Source: Rhodoplanes sp963712435
GTDB lineage: Bacteria > Pseudomonadota > Alphaproteobacteria > Rhizobiales > Xanthobacteraceae
Direction: 5' to 3'
Assembly: GCA_963712435.1 (NCBI GenBank)
Contig: CAVQIB010000013.1
Coordinates: forward strand, 124,001-188,000
DNA: 64,000 bases
A program made the position numbers and the translations under genes. A model generated the notes under the pieces. The model ran no database searches, was not told the DNA's origin, and saw only the letters and a list, made by a program, of their open reading frames with translations. Positions 1 to 7,950 of the stretch are shown here, one piece after another; the first letter of the stretch is position 1, and each line of letters starts with the position of its first letter.

Positions 1-868
1 GCGGAGGAGCTCGCCGCTCACGGCGCGGATCGGGTCACGGTGGTCGAACATCGAGGCGCTGGCCCAGTTCACCGCCGACGGCTGGCTCGCGGCGCTGGCG
101 CCGATCCTGCAGGCGGCCAAACCGATCCTCACACTGGCCCCGGACAGCGGTTATGGCCGCGCGTGGTTGCCGCGCCTGTCCGCGCGCTGGCGGATTCCGA
201 TGGCGACGGGGTGCATCCGCGTCAAGGTCACCGACGAGGGCTATCCGGAGGTGTTCCGGGTCAGCCACAACGGCAAGCTGCATGAACGCCAGATCTGGGC
301 TCGCGGCACCGCCGTGATGGTGATGCTCTGGCCCGGCGTGCGCGGCGTCGGCCCGAGCCGGGCCGACCGACGGGCCGAGGTCGAGCGTGTTGTACCGGAC
401 GCTCGATCCGTCCTCGTTCCGCGACCGCACGCTGCGCACCCTGCCGCCCGATCCGCACGACGTGGACCTGACCGAAGCCGAGCGGATCGTCTCCGGCGGG
501 CTTGGCGTCGGCGGGCCGGAAGGGATGGCGCAGCTCCAGCGAACTGGCCGACGAGTTGAAGGCATCGCTCGGCGGCACCCGGGTCGTCGCCGATCGCGGC
601 TGGCTCGCGCCCGACCGCTTCATCGGCACGACCGGCAAGATCGTCGCGCCCAAGCTCTACCTGGCACTCGGCGTCTCCGGAGCGGGCCAGCACGTAGCCG
701 GGCATCGTTGGCAGCGAAACCGTGATCGCGATCAACACCGATCGCACGTCGCCTCTGCTGAAGATGGCGGACTTGGGCGTGGTCGGCGATCTGCACCAGA
801 TCGTGCCGATCCTGATCCGCAAGCTGCGGGAGCGTGCGGCGAGGACCGACAGTCTCCCGCGGCGCTGA
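1..868 (+). pseudogene. Electron-transfer flavoprotein alpha subunit (5' truncated, frame-broken)
   Basis: This is the C-terminal part of an ETF alpha/FixB-type subunit, which would bind FAD and pass electrons to the FixC-like protein downstream. The gene enters from beyond the left edge. Pieces in successive frames give a continuous family sequence: WLAALAPILQAAKP, then IVSGGLGVGG, LGGTRVVADRGWL, RFIGTTGKIVAPKLY, then SETVIAINTD and ADLGVVGDLHQIVP before TGA at 866-868. The SETVIAINTD and ADLGVVGD parts belong to the FAD-binding domain that marks ETF alpha. The frame moves +1 near 50, 395, 541 and 704, each time explained by one extra base. Together with ETF beta, FixC-like and FixX-like genes it forms a complete electron-transfer module beside mycofactocin genes. 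The family assignment is firm. Whether the gene is really broken is doubtful. Confidence 0.82.
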
Positions 869-962
869 GCCGAAGCCGCTCGACCAGTACGCCCGCGCCC
901 CGGTCCCCGCGAGCATGAGCCCCTAGAGATGACCGCCCCGACTTGGCGAAAGAGGAACTACG

Positions 963-2295
963 ATGAAAGCACCTAAGCCGACCGACCATTTCGACGTTAT
1001 CGTCGTCGGCGCCGGTCCGGCCGGGAGCGCCGCGGCGCTGATCACCGCGCGCGCCGGGCTCAATGTGCTGCTGATCGAGCGCGGCGAATATCCCGGCGCG
1101 AAGAACGTCTCCGGCGCGGCGTTCTACGGCAGCGCAATCCTCAACAAGCTGATCCCCAACTGGTGGGAGCAGGCGCCGGTCGAGCGCTATATCTGCCGCC
1201 GCGACGTGCTGCTGATGTCGCCGACGACGGCGGTGTCGCTGGATTTCCGCTCCGCCAGCCCCGCCTATGTCGAGCCGCCGTACAATGCGTTCACCATTCT
1301 GCGGCCCAAGTTCGACCGCTGGTTTGCCGCCCAGGCCGAAGCCGCCGGCGCGTTCCTGCTCACGTCGACCGTGGTCGACGACGTTATCATCGAGCGCGGC
1401 AGGGTCGTCGGCGTCAAAGTCCGTCGCGACGAGGGCGAGACTCCGCGCCGACGTGGTCATCGCCTGCGACGGCGCCAACTCCTTCCTGGCGCAGCAGGCG
1501 GGGCTGCAGCGCAAGCTGAAGACGCACGAACTGTCGCTCGGCGTGAAGGAGGTCCTCGGCCTGGACGAGGCGGTCATCCGCGAACGCTTTCACCTCTCCG
1601 GCAACGAAGGGATGGTGCTGGAATATGTCGGCGCGGTCACCGACAACGTCAGGGGCGGCGCGTTCCTCTACACCAACCGCAACTCGCTGTCGCTCGGCAT
1701 CATCGGTCAGGTTTCCTCTCTGGTCGAAACGAAGAAACGCCCCTACGACCTTCTTGAGGTGTTCAAGGCGCATCCGGCGGTGGCGCCGCTGGTGCGCGGC
1801 GCGAAGCTGCGCGAGTACTCGGCCCACCTCATTCCCGAGAGTCGGCTGGGAGATGATGCCGAAGCTGGTCGGCCTCGGGCATGCTGGTGGCGGGCGACGC
1901 GGCCGGCTTCTGCCTCGCCACCGGGCTCTACATCGAGGGCATCAACTACGCGATGCAGTCCGGTCTGGCCGCCGGCGAGGCGGCGATCGAGGCGCCGGGT
2001 GCCGCGACTTCACCCGCCACACGCTTGAGCGCTACACCGAATTGCTGTGGCCCTACAACGTGTTCACCGATTTCCGCGCCTACCGGCACGCGCCGCACTT
2101 CGTCAACAGCGAGCGGCTGCAGAACGTCTATCCGGAGACTGGCGGCGCAGAGCTTCGAGCGCTGTTCCAGGTGGACGGCAACGCGCAAGCAGAAGATCAT
2201 GCCGCTTTACTTGCGGACACTGCGCCAGTTCGGGGCGAAGCCGCGTCCACCTGCTGCACGACCTCTATCAAGCAGCGAGGAGCTACCTATGGTAA
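963..2295 (+). pseudogene. FixC-like ETF:quinone oxidoreductase flavoprotein (frame-broken)
   Basis: This is an FAD-dependent oxidoreductase of the FixC/ETF-QO type, expected to take electrons from the ETF and deliver them through the FixX-like ferredoxin to quinone. The N terminus has the Rossmann FAD motif VVGAGPAGSAAALITARAG and IERGEYPGAKNVSG. The middle has ADVVIACDGANSFLA, and the C-terminal half has LVAGDAAGFCLATGLYIEG, the second FAD-contact motif of the family. After repair it would be about 430 residues, normal for FixC. Frame changes near 1441, 1833, 1879, 2000, 2141-2190 and 2246 are mostly one extra base each. The start ATG at 963 follows AGAGGAA by about 5 bases. The next gene starts at 2289, inside its last codons, so the two are translationally coupled. 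Confidence 0.85.
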
Positions 2296-2575
2296 TGACG
2301 ACGCACGAAGAGAAGATGCGGACCGTCCGCTTCAAGGTGGACGACAAGCCGCACATCGTCGTCGATCCGCGACGAAATGCCGAAGCTGCTCGGTGCAGGC
2401 CTGCGTCTACGTTTGCCCGGCCAACCTGTTCGTGCCGCTCGACGACGGCAGCGTTTTGTTCAACTATGAACAATGCTTCGAATGCGGTACGTGCTTCTTC
2501 GTCTGCAGTAAGGAAGGCGCGCTGACGTGGACCTATCCGACCGGCGGCTTCGGCGTCACCTTCCGCGAGTCGTGA
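2289..2575 (+). pseudogene. FixX-like ferredoxin (frame-broken)
   Basis: This is a small ferredoxin-like partner of the FixC-like flavoprotein, about 94 residues after repair. The C-terminal part reads QACVYVCPANLF, then YEQCFECGTCFFVC, then GFGVTFRES. These carry the cysteines for a 4Fe-4S cluster in the FixX arrangement. The N terminus (EEKMRTVRFKVDDKPHIVVD) is in frame with ATG 2289. Two single-base shifts near 2370 and 2389 separate it from the cluster-binding half. It overlaps the end of the fixC-like gene and follows a GAGGAG ribosome site. It should relay electrons within a membrane-associated ETF:quinone complex. ATG 2295 is an alternative start. Confidence 0.82.
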
Positions 2576-2637
2576 GCCGCGGCGCGTGTCATCGGCATAG
2601 CCACCGGTCATCCGAGGCCTGAGGGGAATGTAGGGCG

Positions 2638-3514
2638 ATGCGCTTTGCCGTTTGTCTGTCTCGGTACCCGACCCGGAGACGATCGAGGTCGATCCCCTGA
2701 CCGGCGAAATCGACGCTCGAGCGGACCCTGCACATCCTCAACCCGGCGGATGCGGTCGCTCTCGAGATGGCGCTGCGGCTGCGCTCGCCCGGGGACACGG
2801 TGACGGCGTTGACGGTCGGGCCGGTCGAGGCCGAAGTCGGTGCTGCGCGAGGCGCTCGCCGTCGGCGCCGACGAGCGTGCTCCGCCTGTGGGACGAAGAC
2901 GCGGACGGCGACGCAAGCCGGCGGTCACCTCGATGCTGCTCGGCGCCGCGCTGCGGACGGAAGGTCTGCCCGATCTGGTCTTGTGCGGCTGGCGCAGCCT
3001 GGCGCGCGGGTCGGGCGAAGATCCCGGCGCTGCTGGGCGAGTACCTCAACTGGCCGGTGGTCACCGACATCATCGAGCTGGAGATCCAGGCGGCACGGGT
3101 CTATTTCCAGCGCCGTCTCGCCCGCGGCGGACGTTCGGAAGGCGAGGTGACCATGCCGGCGGTGCTCGCGATCGCCGCCGAGAACGTGCGCCTGCGCTAC
3201 GCCAGCCTGCCCGGCTTGATGCAGGCCAGGCGGGCGACGCATCCCGGTTCGCCATCTTCCCGACCTCGGTCTGTCGCCGCTGGACCTGCGTTTCCCGGCC
3301 TCGACGGTGCACGCGGCGACGCCGCCGCGGCCGCGGCCGCGCACCATCTTCATCCCCGACAGCGAGCTGCCGCCGCACGAGCGCGTCGGCCAGATCATGT
3401 CCGCCGGCGTCAGCGCAGAAGGCGGGCCGAATGGTCGAGGGGCCGCCCGAAGAGATGGCCGACGTCATCATCGCGTTCCTGCGCGAACGCGGCTTTCTGG
3501 ACCAGCCGGCATGA
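2638..3514 (+). pseudogene. Electron-transfer flavoprotein beta subunit (frame-broken)
   Basis: This is an ETF beta/FixA-type subunit. Reassembled across frames it reads MRFAVCL at ATG 2638, then PDPETIEVDPLTGEIDA, ADAVALEMALRL, LVLCGWRSLARGS and PALLGEYLNWPVVTDI. It continues with LARGGRSEGEVTMPAVLAIA and a lysine-poor C-terminal tail ending ERGFLDQPA. The length (about 290 residues) is normal for the subunit. At least five frame changes are present, mostly +1. Its stop overlaps the mftE start (ATGA at 3511-3514), so this ETF is physically coupled to the mycofactocin genes. That supports it as the route by which reduced mycofactocin cofactor, or its dehydrogenases, pass electrons to the respiratory chain. 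The role is inferred. The family is seen directly. Confidence 0.82.
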
Positions 3515-4296
3515 GCCGCTGCTCGCCGAAATGACCTGGCCGGAGGTGGACCGCGCGGTCGCCGCCGGGCACGACCACGGTGATCCTGCCGCTTGGGCGC
3601 CACCGAGCAGCATGGCCCACACCTGCCGCTCGGCACCGACACGTTTCGCGCCGCGGCCCTCGCCGACGGCCTGGCCGCGGTCCTGCCCGACACGCTGGTC
3701 GCGCCGGCATTGCCGGTCGGCTGTTCCGACGAGCATCACGGGTTCGCCGGCCTGCTCAGCCTCGATCACGAGACGCTGGCGCGCGTGATCGTCGACTGCG
3801 GCCGGCGCATGGCCGCCTGGGGCGTGCGGCGGCTGGTGCTGCTCTCCGCCCACGGCGGCAACGGCCGTGCGCTGGATCTGGCGCGCGCGCGCCTGCAGGA
3901 AGAGCTGCCGGCGCTGCAGGTGGTGGTCCTCGACGCGTCGACGACCCTGACCGAGGCGCTGCTGCGCGATCGGCGGCGGCCGATGGATTCACGGCCGACG
4001 CGGTCGGACTGCATGCCGGCGAAGGCGAGACCTCGGAGATGCTGCGCCTGCGCCCCGATCTGGTCCGCATGGAGCGCGCCGTTGCCGGCTACGCCGGACG
4101 ATGGCGGACGTCATGCCGCGGCTGCGGCAACGGACGGCGTGCGCGCGGTGACGCCGACCGGAACGCTGGGCGATCCGCGCGCGCGCCCAGCGCCGCGCGC
4201 GGCGCAGCGGTATCTCGCCGCGCAGATCGACAGCTACCGGACAACGCTGTGCCGAGCGTCGGCGATGGATGGCAAGCGGCCAGGACCAGGGCATGA
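3511..4296 (+). pseudogene. mftE: Mycofactocin peptidase MftE, creatininase family (frame-broken)
   Basis: MftE is the creatininase-fold metallopeptidase that releases the modified C-terminal Val-Tyr dipeptide from processed MftA. Visible metal-site motifs are LGATEQHGPHLPLGTDT, the SDEHHGF segment and LLSAHGGNGRALDL. GLHAGEGETSEML and VTPTGTLGDP follow, as in the family. The start ATG 3511 overlaps the ETF beta stop. The end TGA 4294-4296 overlaps the next start (ATG 4293). The length is about 258 residues. Frame changes occur near 3585-3597, 3985, 4105 and 4190, consistent with single extra bases. The mycofactocin neighbours separate it from ordinary creatininases. Confidence 0.82.
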
Positions 4297-5844
4297 GCGA
4301 TGCGGCAGCCGCAGCGCTGCACCGGAGCCGCCGCAATCAACGGACGGCGTCGCGGCGCCCGCGTCGGCGACGAGCAGCGCACGCTACCGCGCTTGCGCCG
4401 GGCGCCGGCAGACGGATCTCGGGCGAACGGCGGCGGCATCCTGTTCTCGCTTGCGTCCGCTGATGGCGATGCGGCTGAACGCAGCCGGCCTTCGCACTTG
4501 CTCTCCGGCTTGTCGGTCACGGGGGGCGCACGGCCGCGCGAGCGGCCGCCCGCGTGCCGGCGCTGTCGCCGACGGAGGCGGCGGCCTTTCTCGACAGTCT
4601 GGCGCGCCGCCGCCTGCTGGTGCGCACCCCGCGCCCGCCCGCGCAGCTGGCCGTCCGTTTCCATCATCGTCGCCGCGCGCGGCCGGCACCGCGGCGACGC
4701 GGGCCTGCGTGCAATCCCTGCTCGCGCTCGACTATCCGGGCGAACAGGTGCGAGGTCATCGTCGTCGACGATGCCTCCGATCCGCCGCTCGCCGCGGCTC
4801 TCGCCGGCTTGCCGGTCCGGCTGCTTCCGTCTCGACCGCAATGTCGGCCAGTCGGCGGCGCGCAACCTGGCGGCGGCGGAGGCCGAAGGCGAGCTGCTGG
4901 CCTTCATCGACAATGACTGCGTCGCCGACCCCTCGCTGGCTGCGCGATCTGGTCCCGTACTTCGGCGATCCCGCCATCGCGATCGTCGGCGGCCGGGTGA
5001 TCGGCCACCCGCCTGCGGGTCCGGTCGCCGCCTTCGAAGCCGTGCGGTCGCCGCTCGACATGGGATCGGCGGACGCGGAGGTGGGTCCGCGCGAGGCGGT
5101 CGCCTATCTGCCGACCTGCAATCTGGTCGTCCGGCGCGACGTGCTGCTCGGTCTCGGCGGCTTCGCCGCGGACATGCGCGTCGGCGAGGACGTCGACTTC
5201 GTCTGGCGGGTGGCTGCGAGAGCGGCGCGCGCGTCCAGTATGCGGCGGCCGGGGCTGTCGCGCATGACCATCGGGTGCGGCTCGGCGCGCTGCTGCGCCG
5301 GCGCGCCGACTATGGTTCGTCCGAGGCCGACTTGCAGCGCCGCCATCCGCACAACGGCCGGATCATGCACCTGCCGCGCGGCGGACTGGCCGCACTGGCC
5401 GCGCTCGCGGCGTCCATGGCGTCGTGGCCTTTGGGTGCGGCGTTCGCTTTCCTCGCGCTGGCGATCGTCGCGGGCGAAACGGTCGGCAAGCACCGGCGGC
5501 TTCATCGGATGGGCCTGCCCGTTCCGGCGCGCCGCCTCGCGCAGTCCATCCTGCGCGAACAGGCGGCTTCGCTTTATCACCTCGGCTGCGACGTGACGCG
5601 ATATTACGGCGTGCCGCTCGCGGCGGTCGGCGTGCTCTGGCCGCCCCTGCTGGCGGTCGCGGCCGTGCTGTTGCTGGTCCCGCCGATCTGCGATCATCGC
5701 CGCCGCAAGCCGTCCGTGTCGCTGCCGGCGTTCATCGGCCTGTATTGGCTGGAGATGGCCTTTTATCAGCGCGGCGTGTGGCGCGGCTGCCTTGACCGGC
5801 GGTGCTGGCGTCCGCTGTTGCCCAGAATCCGCTGGCGGCCATGA
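4293..5844 (+). pseudogene. mftF: Mycofactocin glycosyltransferase MftF (frame-broken)
   Basis: This is a family 2 glycosyltransferase of the MftF type, which adds an oligoglucoside chain to mycofactocin. The GT2 core is clear: SIIVAARGR, EVIVVDDASDPPLAAAL, LDRNVGQSAARNLAAAEAEG, LLAFIDNDCVADPSWL and FAADMRVGEDVDFVWR. The DND and GEDVDF motifs would bind the metal and sugar nucleotide. The C-terminal third has two long hydrophobic stretches (from about 5390 and 5620), so it is probably membrane-anchored. The start ATG 4293 overlaps mftE. The N-terminal 130 codons are scattered over several frames. From about 5220 to the TGA at 5844 the frame is open. The length is about 515 residues. Its place between mftE and mftA supports the specific name. 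Confidence 0.78.
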
Positions 5845-5925
5845 AGATGATCCGCACAGAATCCCGCGAGCGACCCGATCAGCGGGCGCGCGTAAGGTTG
5901 GATGACCAACGATTCACACACTGAC

Positions 5926-5933
5926 AAGGAGGG
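5926..5933 (+). promoter_or_regulatory. Strong ribosome-binding site of mftA
   Basis: AAGGAGGG lies 6 bases before ATG 5940. It is the best Shine-Dalgarno match in the mycofactocin region and fixes the start of this short precursor gene. A strong site fits a peptide precursor needed in molar excess over its modifying enzymes. Confidence 0.7.
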
Positions 5934-5939
5934 TGCTGC

Positions 5940-6155
5940 ATGCTCATGTTCAACGAGGTCAAGGCCACCGCGCCGGTTTCGACCGCCGATGCCGGGCTGT
6001 CCGAGGCGGATTTCTCCGGGCCGGCCGCCGCGCCGCCGCCGGTGAACCTGAAAGAGAGCCTGAAACAAGGGGAGCCGGTCGGCGAGAAGCCCCGGATCTT
6101 CGAAGAGGTCGTCATCGAGGAAGTCAGCATAGACGGCATGTGCGGGGTGTACTGA
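5940..6155 (+). CDS. mftA: Mycofactocin precursor peptide MftA
   Basis: This 71-residue ribosomal precursor ends in IDGMCGVY, the hallmark C terminus of MftA. In the known pathway MftC, with MftB as recognition chaperone, decarboxylates and crosslinks the terminal Val-Tyr. MftE then releases it, giving a redox cofactor. The leader is acidic (PRIFEEVVIEEVS just before the core) and has a Pro/Ala-rich middle, at residues 28-35. At 71 residues it is about twice the length I recall for actinobacterial MftA. The gene has its own strong ribosome site and is separated from mftB by a dehydrogenase gene, an unusual order. No frame problem is seen. The identification rests on the exact core motif plus mftB, mftE, mftF and the SDR around it. 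Confidence 0.93.
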   Translation: MLMFNEVKATAPVSTADAGLSEADFSGPAAAPPPVNLKESLKQGEPVGEKPRIFEEVVIEEVSIDGMCGVY

Positions 6156-6362
6156 CGCCGCCGCGACCGGCGACACGGCGTGCGTGTTCCGCACGCGGCG
6201 CGTCGCAGATGCGGGAGCCACGCCGAACCGGCAATCATGGATCCCGGGTCTGCGGCGCACCACTCGGCTTTCGCTGCGTACTTGCGCCGCGCCCGCGGAC
6301 ACGCGGCTTCAATCGGGTTCAATCGTCAGGTCAAGCGCTGGCCTGCAGAAAGGGGAACGCCC

Positions 6363-7172
6363 GTGGGCAAGCTCGACGGAAAGGTTGCCCTCATCACCGG
6401 CGCCGCGCGCGGCCAGGGACGGGCGCACGCCGTCACCATGGCGCGCGAAGGGGCCGATATCGCCGCTCTCGATATTTGTCGGGATCTGCCCTATCCGCGC
6501 TACTCCCTGGCCAAACCGGAGGATCTGGTCGAAACGGTCGGACTGGTGGGGCAGTTGGGGCGGCGCGCCCTTTCCATCGAGGCGGACGTCCGCTCGGCCC
6601 GGGACATGGAAGCCGCCGTCGCGCAGACGATCGCCGAGTTCGGCCATATCGACATTCTGGTCTGCAATGCCGGCATCGCCGACATGGCGCTGACCTGGGA
6701 CATCACCGAAGAGTGGTGGGACATCCTGATCGACGTCAATCTGAAGGGCTACTGGCTGGCGGTGAAGTATGTCGTGCCGCATCTGCTGGCGCGCAAGAAA
6801 GGCGGCCGCATCATCATGACGTCGTCGGTGGCCGGTCTGCGCGGCGAACCCGGCATGTCGCATTACTGCGCGTCGAAGTGGGGCGTCGTCGGGCTCGCCA
6901 AGTCCCTCGCCCAGGAACTCGCGGAGCACAGCATCACCGTCAACACGCTGCATCCGACCGCCGTCAATACCGACCTTATTCCTGGGATGGCCAAGGCGGC
7001 GTCGATGGGCACGGACGCGCTGGTCGATTTCATCTTCACCGGGCATTCGCTGCCGGTGAAGCTCATCGAGGCGACGGATGTCGCGACGGCGGCGTTGTGG
7101 CTCGCCTCGGACGACGCCCGCTTTGTCACCGGACACGCGCTGACGGTCGATGCCGGGAGGATGCTGAAATGA
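6363..7172 (+). CDS. Mycofactocin-coupled SDR family oxidoreductase
   Basis: This is a 269-residue short-chain dehydrogenase. The cofactor motif is TGAARGQGRAHAV (TGxxxGxG), followed by NAGI and the catalytic Ser/Tyr/Lys set in SSVAG and YCASKWG. The ARGQGRAHA sequence and the insertion after the second strand (DICRDLPYPRYSLAKPEDL) are typical of the mycofactocin-associated SDR group. Its members hold NAD(H) tightly and exchange electrons with mycofactocin rather than free NAD. The substrate is probably an alcohol, not known here. I chose GTG 6363 because AAGGGGA lies 9-15 bases upstream and the family begins at GKLDGKVALITG. The stop overlaps mftB (ATGA). 207 bases separate it from mftA, with nothing recognisable in them. 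Confidence 0.88.
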   Translation: MGKLDGKVALITGAARGQGRAHAVTMAREGADIAALDICRDLPYPRYSLAKPEDLVETVGLVGQLGRRALSIEADVRSARDMEAAVAQTIAEFGHIDILVCNAGIADMALTWDITEEWWDILIDVNLKGYWLAVKYVVPHLLARKKGGRIIMTSSVAGLRGEPGMSHYCASKWGVVGLAKSLAQELAEHSITVNTLHPTAVNTDLIPGMAKAASMGTDALVDFIFTGHSLPVKLIEATDVATAALWLASDDARFVTGHALTVDAGRMLK

Positions 7173-7450
7173 ATGCCGCCAGCCCCTACCGCTTGGCGCC
7201 GGGCGTGGCTCTCCGATCCGAACCTTTCGGAGCGCTGGTCTATCACTACGACAGCCGCAAGCTTCACGTCATTCAGTCGCGAGAGGCCGCCGACTTCATC
7301 GCCGGCCTGGACGGCGTCTGCTCCTTGGACGCGGCGGTGGCCGAGTTCGTATCCCGTCACGCCCTGCCGCCGGCGGCTGCGGACGCCCTGCTGCGCACGA
7401 TCGAGCGGCTGGAGAATACGGGCATTGTCTGCGCGGTCGCTCCGGCGTGA
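7169..7450 (+). CDS. mftB: Mycofactocin chaperone MftB (PqqD-like)
   Basis: This is a 93-residue protein of the PqqD-like RiPP recognition element family. MftB binds the MftA leader and presents it to the radical SAM enzyme MftC. Visible features are YRLAPGVALRSEPFGALVYHYDSRKLHVI, which matches the MftB signature, and a helical C terminus (FIAGLDG through LLRTIERLENTGIV). The start overlaps the SDR stop. In other mycofactocin clusters mftC follows mftB directly. Here only 27 bases separate mftB from a convergent DUF779 gene, and no radical SAM CxxxCxxC motif occurs anywhere in the window. Confidence 0.88.
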   Translation: MNAASPYRLAPGVALRSEPFGALVYHYDSRKLHVIQSREAADFIAGLDGVCSLDAAVAEFVSRHALPPAAADALLRTIERLENTGIVCAVAPA

Positions 7451-7477
7451 GCGATTGCAATTTCGGGACTTGGAGCG

Positions 7478-7921
7478 TCACCCGGACGCCGTCCCTCTCG
7501 GCGGCGGACCCGCCTGTTCGAGCACCTGCAATTCGGCGTCGCTGAACAGGCGGGAGCGGGTGATGAAGCGCACGCCGTCCGGCGCCTCGAGGGAGAATCC
7601 CGCCCCGCGGCCGGGGACGACGTCTACGGTCAGATGGGTGTGCGCCCAGTACGCGTATTGCTCGGCGCCGATATAGAACGGGCACCCGGCGATCGTGCCC
7701 AGATGGACATCGGAATTGCCGACGCGAAATTCCCGGCGCGGATAGCACATGGGCGCGCTGCCGTCGCAGCACCCGCCAGACTGATGGAACAGCAGATCGC
7801 CGTGCGCCGTCCGCAGCCGTTCGATTACCGCCACGGCTGCGGGCGTAATCGCAACCCGTTGTGCGTCCACGTCCGAGGCCTCCCCTTGCGCCGCCGCGGG
7901 CGTGGTCGATCGCGAAGGCAT
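7478..7921 (-). CDS. DUF779 protein
   Basis: This 147-residue protein belongs to DUF779, a family of unknown function commonly encoded beside acetaldehyde/aldehyde dehydrogenases. The core reads VAVIERLRTAHGDLLFHQSGGCCDGSAPMCYP, followed by FYIGAEQYAYWAHTHLTVDVVPGRG. The CC...C cysteines and the HTHL histidines are conserved and could bind a metal. The first 25 or so residues are extra relative to the domain, so the true start may lie downstream. It ends 27 bases from mftB and begins 30 bases after the aldehyde dehydrogenase stop on the same strand, so it is probably co-transcribed with that enzyme. A role in aldehyde metabolism is inferred from context only. Confidence 0.8.
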   Translation of the reverse strand: MPSRSTTPAAAQGEASDVDAQRVAITPAAVAVIERLRTAHGDLLFHQSGGCCDGSAPMCYPRREFRVGNSDVHLGTIAGCPFYIGAEQYAYWAHTHLTVDVVPGRGAGFSLEAPDGVRFITRSRLFSDAELQVLEQAGPPPRGTASG

Positions 7922-7950
7922 CCTCGGCGCTGCCTTGGCCGGGCCGGCTC

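Noticed and set aside
1..868. Programmed frameshifting as an explanation for the frame changes in the ETF, mft and hut genes
   Set aside because: The changes occur at many unrelated sites, several per gene, without a slippery heptamer or downstream structure, so recoding is not credible.
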